42,285 nucleotides of DNA from an archaeon (GTDB taxonomy: Archaea; Thermoplasmatota; Thermoplasmata; WALJ01), in contig JAJRTH010000015.1 of assembly GCA_024278375.1 (NCBI GenBank), positions 1-42,285 of the forward strand, written 5' to 3'. The first letter of the stretch is position 1. Each line of letters opens with the position of its first letter. A program made the translations under genes and the position numbers. The notes beneath the pieces were generated by a model. That model did no database searches, was not told where the DNA came from, and saw only the letters and a list, made by a program, of their open reading frames with translations. Positions 1-8,514 of the stretch are shown in pieces.

Positions 1-326
1 ATAGTGCTTACTACGCCTACTTTTCTCATCACCTACTGCGACCAAATGAACTGGACATGGTCTTTCAACCATATGTATGGTGGGATGGGAACATATATTT
101 ATATAAAGTCGAATTGTATGTTGATGATACTTTTCTAAAATATCACAATCTTTCGATATATAAATATTTTGAATTTAGAAATGATAAAATAATGGAAACG
201 AATAGTGTTGCGGCCCCAGAAAGAATTATAGAAAGTAACTATGTAGTCTATTCGAACAATATCTATTCTATATATTATGTTGACAAATCTGCTGAGATAA
301 TCCAGAAAATGAAGTTGTATTTCTAA
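1..326 (+). CDS. 3' end of an unidentified protein (partial)
   Basis: An open frame enters from the left edge (in frame from base 3) and stops at 324-326, giving about 107 C-terminal residues. It is rich in Tyr, Asn and Ile and has no membrane segment in the visible part. I do not recognise the family. The position 5' to a glycosyltransferase and a GT-C-like membrane protein, and the AT-rich composition shared with them, suggest another glycan-locus gene, possibly the extracytoplasmic tail of a membrane glycosyltransferase; that is inference. The in-frame ATG at 57 is probably internal, because the frame is open before it with similar composition. Confidence 0.5.
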   Translation, partial: SAYYAYFSHHLLRPNELDMVFQPYVWWDGNIYLYKVELYVDDTFLKYHNLSIYKYFEFRNDKIMETNSVAAPERIIESNYVVYSNNIYSIYYVDKSAEIIQKMKLYF

Positions 327-352
327 AAATAATGAAAATTTCGGTGATGCGA

Positions 353-1558
353 ATGAAAAAAGTAGTCCTGATCTCCCAACATGGCTGGCCACCAAAAAAC
401 AACGCCCAAATACTTAGGATGAGTAGCCTCGCAAAGAATTTACCAAAATACGGCTGGGAACCGGTAGTCATTGCTAGAAAAACTAAAAATTATGAGATAC
501 AGGATCTTACACTGGCGAGAGAAGTTGAAGACATAAAAAGTTACTTTTACGAAGGATTCCTTCCATTTAGAGCGAGAATATCCCAGATGCTGAGATGGTT
601 TTTTATTCCAGATGTTTTTCTCATAGATCTCATTGTAAATTTCAGAAAAATAGAAAAAATAATCAAAAAAGAGTCTCCAAATCTGATTTTTGTATCCACA
701 CCCCCTTCTGGTCTTATAATAGGATATCTCTTGAGCAAAAAACTGAGTCTGCCCCTTTTAATAGACTACGCAGATTTTTGGACTGTCTCCAGTAGATATC
801 GACCTCCAACAAGATGGCATAGATTGTTTGATGAAACTCTGGAAAAAAAGATAATATCTCACTCCATAGTCGTTACTGGGGTGAGTGATACTCAGATTAG
901 AGAGATTTCCTCAAAATTTAAAAAAGATGGGGTATTTTTTTGGGTGCCGAATGGCTTTAAAGAATCAACCTTCAAAAGAGAACATATAAGAAATGAAGCG
1001 GATACTATTTTCTTATATGCGGGGACCATATATAGAGATTTCGATTTGTCATTCTTGGACATTTTCAGAGACGTTGTCCGGTCGAATCCCGAACTTCGAA
1101 AACGATTCAGAGTCATATTCATTGGCAATATAGCCCCCAATAAACAAATCGAAATACAAAAAGCTAAGGAAGATTTTTTTGTGGAAAGAGAGAAGGTTTC
1201 CTCTAGAGAAAGCGTAATAAATAGGCTATTATGTGCTAATGTTTTATTAGTTTCTTTTTATAGGAAATATGATTATGATAAAGATATTCTAACCAGCCGA
1301 ATTCCAGAATATATCCGGAGCAAAAGACCAATAATGGCCTTTATAGACAAAAATACACTAATATCCAAAGTTATTACTAAGGCGGGTACCGGCTTCGTAT
1401 TTGATGAGGGGGATGATGACAAGGTAAAAGAATTTATAATAAAAGCTATACAGGGTGAGATAACTACGAGGCCGAATATGGAGTATATAATGCGATTTGA
1501 ATGGGAAAACATCGCGAAGAAACTTGCGAGGGCCATGGGGGAGGCTATAAATGAATAA
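353..1558 (+). CDS. GT-B fold glycosyltransferase
   Basis: Predicted cytoplasmic glycosyltransferase of about 401 residues. The N-terminal Rossmann-like half opens with a beta strand (VVLISQHGWPP) followed by a basic, aromatic-rich region. The C-terminal half carries GT-B features: the IFLYAGTIY strand that begins the donor domain, FRVIFIGN, and a late SRIPEYIRSKRPIMAF segment resembling the family's E-x7-E donor-binding region. The donor and acceptor cannot be read from sequence. ATGs occur at 332, 347 and 353; I chose 353 because GGTGA at 343-347 lies 5 nt upstream, whereas 332 has no ribosome-binding site. The 3' end overlaps the next gene by 8 nt, implying translational coupling. The gene is strongly AT-rich compared with the ribosomal region. 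Confidence 0.8.
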   Translation: MKKVVLISQHGWPPKNNAQILRMSSLAKNLPKYGWEPVVIARKTKNYEIQDLTLAREVEDIKSYFYEGFLPFRARISQMLRWFFIPDVFLIDLIVNFRKIEKIIKKESPNLIFVSTPPSGLIIGYLLSKKLSLPLLIDYADFWTVSSRYRPPTRWHRLFDETLEKKIISHSIVVTGVSDTQIREISSKFKKDGVFFWVPNGFKESTFKREHIRNEADTIFLYAGTIYRDFDLSFLDIFRDVVRSNPELRKRFRVIFIGNIAPNKQIEIQKAKEDFFVEREKVSSRESVINRLLCANVLLVSFYRKYDYDKDILTSRIPEYIRSKRPIMAFIDKNTLISKVITKAGTGFVFDEGDDDKVKEFIIKAIQGEITTRPNMEYIMRFEWENIAKKLARAMGEAINE

Positions 1559-3413
1559 AAAAATAATATATTTGTTTTTGTTTTCGATAATATTGCTTGG
1601 TGTTGGAATAAATATTAGTCACCAAGCATTTATATGGGGAATTGAGACAACAAGTTCGGCTGATGAGTTGGATCATTTTTCAAGAGCAAATGCAATAGCA
1701 TATGGATATACAGATCTTCGTCACGAGTATGACAATACCGACTTTTTTGATTTTTATCCATCTGGTCTGCATATAGCGATTGCAGAATTCACCATACTAT
1801 CGGATTTTTATCCAGCATATATTACATCTTTAGTTTTTAGGACAATATATTCCCTTATAGTGGGCGTTGTCATGTTTCTTATAGGTTCAAAGATAAACTG
1901 GAAAGTTGGAATATTTTCATCATTTTTTTCTTCTACCTTTATTCAGGTTCTTACAAGCAACACATATTATATATATCTAAGTTCATGGTATAATTATCTT
2001 ACAACGGGCGTCATTACAGTTATCTGTACTCTTTTTGTTTTATTATTTTATATTTTATATTTTAAGAATAAAGATAATGATCCTAGAATTGGTCTGTTAA
2101 TTGTTATATTTGGAACTATTCATGGAATTTCACATATAAGCACCTATATTGGATTCATCGTAAATTTTATTGCTTTTTCACTTTTTATTCTTCCATTAGT
2201 ATTTTTTAGATATAAATATTTATTTATAAAGTTGTTGAATATAATATTATATAGTATCCTTTCTTTACCGGCTGTATTTTTTATCTATTATTTACCCATG
2301 TATCCAGAGGTATTGTCTCCTACCTATCTGCCTGAGAAATTCTTTCCTTCTTTTGTGCCTTCCCACTATGTAAATTTTTTCCCCATAATTTTTTCTTTAA
2401 TGTTTATATTTATATTAATTTTACTAATTATTTTAGATAAATATTCAAAAAAAGGTGCCATATCTTATTTTAAAACGAACAAATACATCTTCATTGGTAT
2501 GCTTGGCTCATATATCACATTATATGGGCTAGTTCTACTTTTTGTGACCAAAAATCCACAGAAATACAACTTTTCTGGGTTTGCCATATTGGCAGGAATT
2601 TTTCCAACATATTTGCCACACTCTTATAATGGGGTGGTTTCCCTTGCATCTATTTCTGTAGGTTTTATAATGTTCGGACTTACTGTCCTAGCCTTTGTTT
2701 TTACATATAATTATAGCAGTGTGAATATATATTTTATACTTATCCTATTTTTTTCTTTTTATGTTGTTTGGTTTATGTTTGCTATAATCATAAAATATTA
2801 TGCTGATAGGATTATTTATTTTAAATATATTCTTCCATTAATTTATGGAATTGGATTAGTTTCATTTTTCTCACATAAACGTTTAAATAGTAAATATGGC
2901 AAATTAACAAAAAAAATTGCTGTGTTGGGCATCGTTTTCCTATTTCTCTCTATGACTATCATATCTCAGATTACCAAAGAACCGCCGATAAGACAAGAAC
3001 TGGAAATAAACAGAATCGAGATTGGTAGTCGTTCTGTTCCTATAATGTTATCTTCGTTTTCATATGAAGTGAATAGAATTACAGAACGTGGAGAGTACGT
3101 TCTTGCCACACCCCTGACGCTAGAAGCTATCTCAGCAACAAGCCATACACGCTCCCCAACAAACCATTGGTCTCAAAGCTATATAGATCATACGAACTGG
3201 AGCATAACAATAAACGCTATACGAGGGCGATCGTTGGAGGTATTTTTTGAAAAATACAATGCTAATTATCTCATAGTGGGTTTTAGAGATGTCGTTGGTC
3301 CCATAATTTATTTCAGCAATAGTGTTGCACCCATATCTACATATAATAAAAATCCCAATCTAAGGCTTATATATGTAGATCAATATGGTGAAAGGATTTA
3401 TGAATGGATATGA
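1551..3413 (+). CDS. Polytopic membrane protein, GT-C glycosyltransferase-like
   Basis: A 620-residue membrane protein. It has an N-terminal hydrophobic segment (about residues 4-24), roughly ten to twelve further membrane segments to about residue 480, and a soluble C-terminal tail of about 130 residues that probably lies outside the cell. Between the first two segments is an acidic loop with DELDHF and, further on, a YPSGLH motif, like the first extracytoplasmic loop of GT-C enzymes that use lipid-phosphate-linked sugars. This points to a role in glycan transfer or extension at the outer membrane face, by fold resemblance only. The start at 1551 overlaps the preceding glycosyltransferase by 8 nt, with GGGGAGG about 7 nt upstream. 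A flippase or polymerase role is the main alternative. Confidence 0.65.
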   Translation: MNKKIIYLFLFSIILLGVGINISHQAFIWGIETTSSADELDHFSRANAIAYGYTDLRHEYDNTDFFDFYPSGLHIAIAEFTILSDFYPAYITSLVFRTIYSLIVGVVMFLIGSKINWKVGIFSSFFSSTFIQVLTSNTYYIYLSSWYNYLTTGVITVICTLFVLLFYILYFKNKDNDPRIGLLIVIFGTIHGISHISTYIGFIVNFIAFSLFILPLVFFRYKYLFIKLLNIILYSILSLPAVFFIYYLPMYPEVLSPTYLPEKFFPSFVPSHYVNFFPIIFSLMFIFILILLIILDKYSKKGAISYFKTNKYIFIGMLGSYITLYGLVLLFVTKNPQKYNFSGFAILAGIFPTYLPHSYNGVVSLASISVGFIMFGLTVLAFVFTYNYSSVNIYFILILFFSFYVVWFMFAIIIKYYADRIIYFKYILPLIYGIGLVSFFSHKRLNSKYGKLTKKIAVLGIVFLFLSMTIISQITKEPPIRQELEINRIEIGSRSVPIMLSSFSYEVNRITERGEYVLATPLTLEAISATSHTRSPTNHWSQSYIDHTNWSITINAIRGRSLEVFFEKYNANYLIVGFRDVVGPIIYFSNSVAPISTYNKNPNLRLIYVDQYGERIYEWI

Positions 3414-3497
3414 AATATAGATTTTAAACCCCCCTGTCTGTAAAAATCTCGTATATGACTGCTAAAACCGCCTGTAATCTCTCGTTCTATAAATGTA
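3414..3497. other. Short convergent intergenic region
   Basis: 84 nt between the convergent GT-C-like gene and the phosphodiesterase gene. It is AT-rich with a CCCCCC run at 3430-3435 and short T and A tracts. I see no gene and no strong hairpin. Confidence 0.4.
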
Positions 3498-5030
3498 TTA
3501 AAGCTTTTTATTATTTTTAAGTGTCTTTATTTTTTCTTCAAGTTTAATTTTTTCTATTATATTTTCTATACGAATAGTGTCCTTTCTAAATATAGAATTC
3601 TCTTCAAATATGGTGGTCAAGACCTTACCGTCCATATATGGGGGGACTTCGACTCCCAAAATATAAAAAATAGTGGGAATTACATCGTATATCTTGGCAT
3701 TTTTTATTTCGATATTCCTACGGATGCCCGGGCCATAAAATAGAACAATTCCATCCTGCTTATGAAAATTAAATCTAATGTCCTCGGAAAATAAATGATC
3801 TTCCAAGGCTGTTGAAATAAAATAATCGTTCTCTGGTACAAACATGATCGCCGGATATCTATTTTCAATCTTGTTTGTACGGAATAGACAAGAGAATATC
3901 TTTCTACCACTTTTATCTTTAATATCTTCTAGTTCTTGATATAGTCTGTGTAATTTATGTGCATCGTATTTGTTCAGATTTGTATATATGGCAAATGATG
4001 TTACTCTTGGGACATAGAACATGCTATTTTCAATATCGATTTCATAACCGCTACGCACTCTGTATTTTTTGGCAAAAAAAAACGAAAAAATAGATCTGGC
4101 GAGTTTTCTTATTCCTCTAGTTTTTAAAATTTTAAATAAGATCCCACCAATTTTTATTTCCTTTCTTCTATCTGTGATATCAAAAACTTCTTTAGGCCCA
4201 TGGCCGGAAATGGTTTTTTTTTGTAAATATCCTTTTTTTTCTAACCATGTATTTATGTAGAATGTCTTAGAATATTCACCAAAGCCATGATCAGATAAAA
4301 TAACAATAATTGAATTTTTAGGCTTGTTCTTGACGAACCAACCTATACAATTGTCAATATTTTTAAATACCCTTAATGCAGATTTTCCTATATTGGTATG
4401 GCGCAGCATATCTCCAAAATACCTATGTGAAACAATATCACTTGTAATAAAGTGTATGAAAAATAAATCCCATTTCTCATTAAAAAACATCTCTTTCGCA
4501 CTTTCCATATGTTCTTTTTCAAATTTGATGAGCTCTTCTATAAGTTCTTCGCCTTTTTTATTCATGTCTGGTGTAAGTCTATAATTCTTAATATATTTTT
4601 TTGCACATTTTGGATATATGTATAAACTTGGAGAAAAAAAATCTGGAAAAATTATGCTATTAGTTGCAGATGGAGGATATGAAAGCGGAAGAGCTATAAT
4701 AACACATCTAAAACCGCAATCCGACAGAATTTTATAGAATGTAGGATACCTTATGTCCTTATTAGTAGCTAGTTTGGATTTTCCCGATTTTTCAATCACA
4801 AAATCATAGACCCCGTGTTTTAATGGTGTACAGCCAGTTACAAAGGACGACCATGCTGGACCAGTAACTGGTGGAACCGTTGATTCGAGATTCCCATATG
4901 AACCTCTTTTGACCAGCTTTTTTATATTTGGTAAATAATCTATTTCGATTAAGGGTTTTAATAGCTCCCATGTTCCACCGTCAATGCCAATAACAATAAC
5001 TTTTGGAGAATCATCCATGATATTCTGCAT
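3498..5030 (-). CDS. Type I phosphodiesterase / nucleotide pyrophosphatase family protein
   Basis: A 510-residue member of the alkaline phosphatase superfamily (type I phosphodiesterase, PF01663-like). Visible landmarks are the first metal ligand in VIGIDGGTW (Asp17), the probable nucleophile Thr56 in PPVTGPAWSSF, DIVSHRYFGD (Asp and His ligands), ILSDHGFG (Asp-His pair), and a late NFHKQDGIVLFYGPGI followed by DVIPTIFYILG and MDGKVL, which is the usual C-terminal arrangement. All expected catalytic groups appear present, so it should be an active metal-dependent phosphohydrolase or phosphotransferase. No signal peptide is evident, so a cytoplasmic location is likely. Its place among glycosyltransferases suggests a nucleotide-sugar, lipid-phosphate or glycan phosphoester substrate (inference). 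A second ATG lies at 5018. The stop of the upstream gene is 10 nt before this start. Confidence 0.85.
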   Translation of the reverse strand: MQNIMDDSPKVIVIGIDGGTWELLKPLIEIDYLPNIKKLVKRGSYGNLESTVPPVTGPAWSSFVTGCTPLKHGVYDFVIEKSGKSKLATNKDIRYPTFYKILSDCGFRCVIIALPLSYPPSATNSIIFPDFFSPSLYIYPKCAKKYIKNYRLTPDMNKKGEELIEELIKFEKEHMESAKEMFFNEKWDLFFIHFITSDIVSHRYFGDMLRHTNIGKSALRVFKNIDNCIGWFVKNKPKNSIIVILSDHGFGEYSKTFYINTWLEKKGYLQKKTISGHGPKEVFDITDRRKEIKIGGILFKILKTRGIRKLARSIFSFFFAKKYRVRSGYEIDIENSMFYVPRVTSFAIYTNLNKYDAHKLHRLYQELEDIKDKSGRKIFSCLFRTNKIENRYPAIMFVPENDYFISTALEDHLFSEDIRFNFHKQDGIVLFYGPGIRRNIEIKNAKIYDVIPTIFYILGVEVPPYMDGKVLTTIFEENSIFRKDTIRIENIIEKIKLEEKIKTLKNNKKL

Positions 5031-5040
5031 ACTAACAACG

Positions 5041-6354
5041 TTAATAAATGTTTTTATTTTCGTCCATCACATGCTTATATACTTCAACAATCTGATTTAT
5101 CATGATGTCTAAATTTCGTTTTTTGAGCGCTATGGCTCTTGCATTTTTGCCCATCTCTTTTCGGAGTTCTTCATCAGTTATAAATAACTCCATGACTTTT
5201 GTAAAAGTATCTAAATCGTCTTTTGGTAGTACGATGCCACAGTCATTACGCAATATTTTAGGAGATATATGTTTATAATCCTCTACTTTATTTACAATAC
5301 ATATTAGCGGCAACCCTGTTGCCAATGCCTCTATTGTTGAAAAACTTATTGATATGGGAGATGCATGTTTAATATTATAAATCAACGACGAATTATATAT
5401 TAAGGCATCTGCAACCGGAGTGTTGCTAAAACTGTTAAAAGCAATGTCTGCAGCAGCGTAATATTTAGGCATGTCTGCGATAACCGGTCCAGAAAAAATG
5501 ACATTCTTATTGAGTTTGTGTATATTTACAAGTGCTTTCAATTCACTCTCTCTAGGACCGCTCCCCACAATCAGTAAATATATATCCCTATTATTTTTAT
5601 TTAATTTAGAAAATGCCTTAATCAACATTTCGATCCGTCTTTCTTTGGAAAAGCGACTTGTTGAAACAATGACTATACTATTCTTAGGGATATTATATCT
5701 CTCCCTTATTTCGCTGCCATCGACAGATGGAGAAAACCTCATAGTATCAACACCATTTGGTATTAGAAATACTTTTTTATGATATTTAGTAGCGAAAGAA
5801 TATAACTCAGGGTCCATGCCCTTTCCAACTACGATTATAGCATCGCTATGCTTTATACCATTTTTCATTTCGGCGCGGACAATGTTATCTAATATCTTTC
5901 TTTTAAAATCCATATGATATAGTGAATTTTTTCGCAATAGACAACCATGTATGGTATAAATCACTTTTACATTGGGTAAAAAATTTTTTATAAGACCTCC
6001 ATCAGAAAAATTATTTAAATGAAAAATATCCACATCTTTCGAAATTTTTTTAGCTAATACTGTATACTTAATTGGATAATAGATGCACGACTGCAATCGC
6101 TTTAAGGTCTTTGATGAATATTTGCGTGTCTTAATGACGTGTATGTTGCAATTGTGATATTTTATGTCCGTATTATATTCTCCAAATGTACCTATTTTTA
6201 GTAATATGTCTTTATTGTATTTTTTGACAAAATATTCTATTATCATTCGAGAATATGTTAAACTGCCCCCTACAGTCTCTTCAAAAACAAGTTGGCTATC
6301 TAGAGATTTAAGGTTACCAATACGGCCTAGAATCCCTACAGTATATTGTACCAT
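5041..6354 (-). CDS. Glycosyltransferase, GT4-like
   Basis: A 437-residue GT-B glycosyltransferase. The N-terminal domain contains FEETVGGSLTYSRMIIEYF, resembling the glycine-rich acceptor-side loop of GT4 enzymes, and VIYTIHGCLL. The donor domain has IVIVSTSRFSKERRIEMLIKAF, LLIVGSGPRESELKALV, NVIFSGPV and the family E-x7-E-like segment around FSTIEALATGLPLIC. Between these it carries an insertion of about 30 residues not usual in short GT4 proteins. It probably adds a sugar to a lipid-linked glycan at the inner membrane face. A TATA-like box at 6383-6389 puts the transcription start almost at the ATG, and there is no Shine-Dalgarno sequence, so the message may be leaderless. The gene is AT-rich like its left neighbours. 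Confidence 0.85.
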   Translation of the reverse strand: MVQYTVGILGRIGNLKSLDSQLVFEETVGGSLTYSRMIIEYFVKKYNKDILLKIGTFGEYNTDIKYHNCNIHVIKTRKYSSKTLKRLQSCIYYPIKYTVLAKKISKDVDIFHLNNFSDGGLIKNFLPNVKVIYTIHGCLLRKNSLYHMDFKRKILDNIVRAEMKNGIKHSDAIIVVGKGMDPELYSFATKYHKKVFLIPNGVDTMRFSPSVDGSEIRERYNIPKNSIVIVSTSRFSKERRIEMLIKAFSKLNKNNRDIYLLIVGSGPRESELKALVNIHKLNKNVIFSGPVIADMPKYYAAADIAFNSFSNTPVADALIYNSSLIYNIKHASPISISFSTIEALATGLPLICIVNKVEDYKHISPKILRNDCGIVLPKDDLDTFTKVMELFITDEELRKEMGKNARAIALKKRNLDIMINQIVEVYKHVMDENKNIY

Positions 6355-6382
6355 GATTTCGGAAAGCCCATTACAACACTAG

Positions 6383-6389
6383 TTTATAA
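6383..6389 (-). promoter_or_regulatory. TATA box for the GT4 gene starting at 6354
   Basis: TTATAAA read on the minus strand lies 29-35 nt upstream of the ATG at 6354. This fits archaeal TBP-dependent initiation within a few nucleotides of the start codon. The absence of a Shine-Dalgarno sequence agrees with a leaderless or nearly leaderless transcript. Confidence 0.5.
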
Positions 6390-6403
6390 GCGTTTTGTAT
6401 TGT

Positions 6404-6428
6404 CCAATAGCCTATAGATTTCTATTGG
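6404..6428. repeat. 7-bp inverted repeat CCAATAG/CTATTGG
   Basis: CCAATAG (6404-6410) and CTATTGG (6422-6428) are perfect inverted copies around an 11-nt spacer. The pair sits just after the end of the 6456-7649 gene and just upstream of the TATA box for the 6354 gene, so it could be a weak terminator hairpin or an operator. Confidence 0.35.
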
Positions 6429-6455
6429 CCTCATATTTCTATTTCGAACTTCCCA

Positions 6456-7649
6456 TCAGCCCTTCCTGTAGTTTAAAACTCCAGAATATATGGCCAGTAT
6501 TCTCTTTGCGATGTTTTCTGAAGAGAACTGTTTTGCATAGTTTATAATATATTCTGCATCCCATTTGGTTTTAAGTGCTCTTATGAGAGCATCTGTTAGG
6601 GCCAGTGCATTTGCTGGCGGAACTAAAAAACCGAGCCACTCATCCGTTATAATCTCGGGTATTCCTCCAACACTAGTACCAACAAATGGCTTTCCACACC
6701 CAAGGACTTCAAACATAACGGTCGGATTCCCCTCATTAAGACTCGGCAGGACAAAGATATCGCATGCGTTCATCCATAGAGGAATCTCATGATGTGGCTT
6801 CGCACCCACAAGCTTCACAACAGCTTCGAGGCCCAGCTCTTTTATTCTGCTTTCAAGTTTCTTTCTCTCAGGCCCCTCACCGACTATATAACACATGACG
6901 TCTGGATGATGACTATGAACAAGATTCATGGCATCTAGCAGATATATGTGGCCTTTTACCACTTCGAGGTTACCCACTGAAAGAATGATTGTCTTTCCTT
7001 CCGGAATATCGAGGCTCTTTCTGACTTCCTTCATCGGATGGAAGAGGGTGGAATCATATCCAGTCGGAATAATACTTATTTTCTCAAGAGAGATTCCTAA
7101 TTCCTCCATTTTTTTTGCATTCTTTATACTGGGAGTTATAAGGTGATCTGCCACCTGCAGAACATATTTTACTTTCTTTCTCCATGACGAGCTCTTAAAA
7201 GGCAGTGTATAAACATCATATCCGTGGCCGGTAATCACAAGAGGTTTGCCTGAAACCTCCTTTAATTTTGCTCCCACATATCCGGAAGGGTAGGTAAAAT
7301 GAGCGTGAATCAGAGAGAAATCGAGTTTTTTATCCTCTATGCTCCGCCTTACTTTTTTAAAGCAAATATCGCCCGCTCTCTGTTTGAAGAATGAGAAAGG
7401 TAGATTGAAATATTTTACAAAATAAACGGTGACATTGTCGTAGGAATAATTCCTGACCATTGAATCCCTTTTCCATCGCGGATTCATAAAGGGGAAGCGA
7501 GCGAGGAAACGTGGCACTATTGGAGATAGAGCAAAAACGATTACCCTGTCGAAATGATCTTTTATTGCATCAACCTGATTTTTTACGAATATGGAAGTGT
7601 TTACACCATTATAGGGATACCTATCCGTGATTATGAGTAAATTCTTCAT
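6456..7649 (-). CDS. Glycosyltransferase family 4 protein
   Basis: A 397-residue GT4 glycosyltransferase with clear family landmarks: N-terminal LLIITDRYPYNGVNTSIF, DFSLIHAHFTYPSGYVG, the phosphate-binding GHGYDVY near residue 140, donor-domain ILSVGNLEVVKGHIYLLDAM and YIVGEGPERKKLESRI, and the E-x7-E segment FVLPSLNEGNPTVMFEVLGCGKPFVGTSVGGIPEII. It should transfer a sugar from a nucleotide donor to a membrane glycolipid intermediate; the substrate is unknown. The ribosome-binding site GAGGAG at 7653-7658 overlaps the stop of the upstream epimerase remnant 6 nt away, so this gene still sits in the operon whose epimerase has decayed. Base composition is less AT-rich than the genes to its left. 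Confidence 0.9.
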   Translation of the reverse strand: MKNLLIITDRYPYNGVNTSIFVKNQVDAIKDHFDRVIVFALSPIVPRFLARFPFMNPRWKRDSMVRNYSYDNVTVYFVKYFNLPFSFFKQRAGDICFKKVRRSIEDKKLDFSLIHAHFTYPSGYVGAKLKEVSGKPLVITGHGYDVYTLPFKSSSWRKKVKYVLQVADHLITPSIKNAKKMEELGISLEKISIIPTGYDSTLFHPMKEVRKSLDIPEGKTIILSVGNLEVVKGHIYLLDAMNLVHSHHPDVMCYIVGEGPERKKLESRIKELGLEAVVKLVGAKPHHEIPLWMNACDIFVLPSLNEGNPTVMFEVLGCGKPFVGTSVGGIPEIITDEWLGFLVPPANALALTDALIRALKTKWDAEYIINYAKQFSSENIAKRILAIYSGVLNYRKG

Positions 7650-7655
7650 AGCTCC

Positions 7656-8207
7656 TCACGTCTTGTCTTCATATCTCTCCGATATGATCTCGACAATCTT
7701 CTCACTTGCATTTCCTTTCCCAAACACAATCTCGGCCGTTCTCATCTTCTCCTCCAGTTCTTTATATTCCATCAACTTGCTTACCTTTCTCAGCACCACA
7801 TCCGGCTCAACTCCCACAACAACATTATATCCCGCACTGACCGTTTCAGGTCTCTCTGTATTATTTCTCAGGGTGAAACAGGGAACGTGCAGAATGTTAG
7901 TCTCCTCCTGCAGGCCTCCAGAATCAGTAAGAACGACGTCCGGTCTATTGTCCATAAAAATTCGTTCCATGGCCTTTATCATCTCTCCTGTCTGAGCCCC
8001 CTGTGTATGATACTTTTCTCCTACATCGAGCTTGTAATTGGTCTTTGGAAGTTCCAAGTCTTCAAAGAAAAGTTTGGCCATGTTATATGAATAGTGCTGA
8101 CACGTGTGCAACATATAATAATCCGCATTCATTTCTTCCAGAACTCTAACTATCGGAGACATCTTTATTATTTCGGGCCTTGTTTAAAGAACGATTCCTA
8201 TTTTCAT
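7656..8207 (-). pseudogene. wecB: Broken UDP-N-acetylglucosamine 2-epimerase (WecB/WbpI family)
   Basis: Remnant of a non-hydrolysing UDP-GlcNAc 2-epimerase, normally about 360-380 residues. Reading from the ATG at 8207 gives MKIGIVL, then an in-frame TAA (8184-8186) where the family has Gly, then TRPEIIKMSPIVR, which restores the signature N-terminus. A second lesion is an in-frame internal deletion: after NRPDVVL the reading jumps to TDSGGLQEE, removing about 185-190 residues. The lost part includes the family's QGDTNT, HVEAGLR, PEE-NR and LHR-EN segments, which hold the known catalytic Asp, two Glu and His. The C-terminal part (NTERPETV) is intact. An ORF from the ATG at 8162 (168 residues) remains open but cannot be an active epimerase. 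In bacterial Wbp pathways this enzyme converts gluco- to manno-configured diacetamido sugars. Confidence 0.9.
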
Positions 8208-8242
8208 GATGTCTAACCACCCACCTTTATGAGCGGAACTAT

Positions 8243-8365
8243 TTAGAGTTTGGGAATGGAGTAAGTGCTGTAATATCCAAAATACTTCACACCCTTTTGC
8301 CGTAAAAAACTCGACTCTCCCACAGCCATAATGTATTTTTTCCGGTGATGTGTGTACTTAATCAC
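8243..8365 (-). CDS. Possible 40-residue small protein or gene remnant
   Basis: From a GTG at 8365 (or the ATG at 8329) a frame runs to TAA at 8243-8245. It encodes a basic, aromatic-rich peptide that includes YIMAVGESSFLRQKG and ends in YSTYSIPKL. There is no clear ribosome-binding site. A TATA-like sequence lies about 30 nt upstream of the GTG. I do not recognise it. Given the decayed neighbour it is as likely to be a fragment of a lost gene as a real small protein. Confidence 0.2.
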   Translation of the reverse strand: MIKYTHHRKKYIMAVGESSFLRQKGVKYFGYYSTYSIPKL

Positions 8366-8475
8366 AGAAAAATCCGGCGATTATGCTTACGAACGTATAT
8401 ATAACAAGTGTCTTCAATGCTCAGAGCTTTTCCGGTCAAAAACTAAAATGGTTTCGAGATATCGTACTTGAAAGT

Positions 8476-8500
8476 GGGGTTTTGTAGGGCGTAAAGCCCC
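8476..8500 (-). terminator. Candidate terminator hairpin after the Gfo/Idh gene
   Basis: GGGGTTTT (8476-8483) pairs with AAAGCCCC (8493-8500), with one G-T pair and a 9-nt loop. It begins 15 nt past the dehydrogenase stop codon. No long T run follows on the minus strand, so terminator activity is uncertain. Confidence 0.3.
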
Positions 8501-8514
8501 TCTCCGATGAGAAC

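Larger units (their letters stand above)
8208..8514. other. 307-nt region with degenerate coding traces
   Basis: No confident gene lies between the dehydrogenase stop and the epimerase remnant. On the minus strand it holds a GC hairpin near 8476-8500, a TATA-like stretch at 8394-8404, and an open frame of up to about 45 residues ending at 8243. The region may contain decayed operon sequence accompanying the epimerase loss. Confidence 0.4.

Noticed and set aside
8184-8186. Recoding or readthrough of the TAA in the epimerase gene
   Set aside because: TAA is not a known selenocysteine or pyrrolysine codon, and the gene also lacks its catalytic middle part, so loss of function is the simpler explanation.
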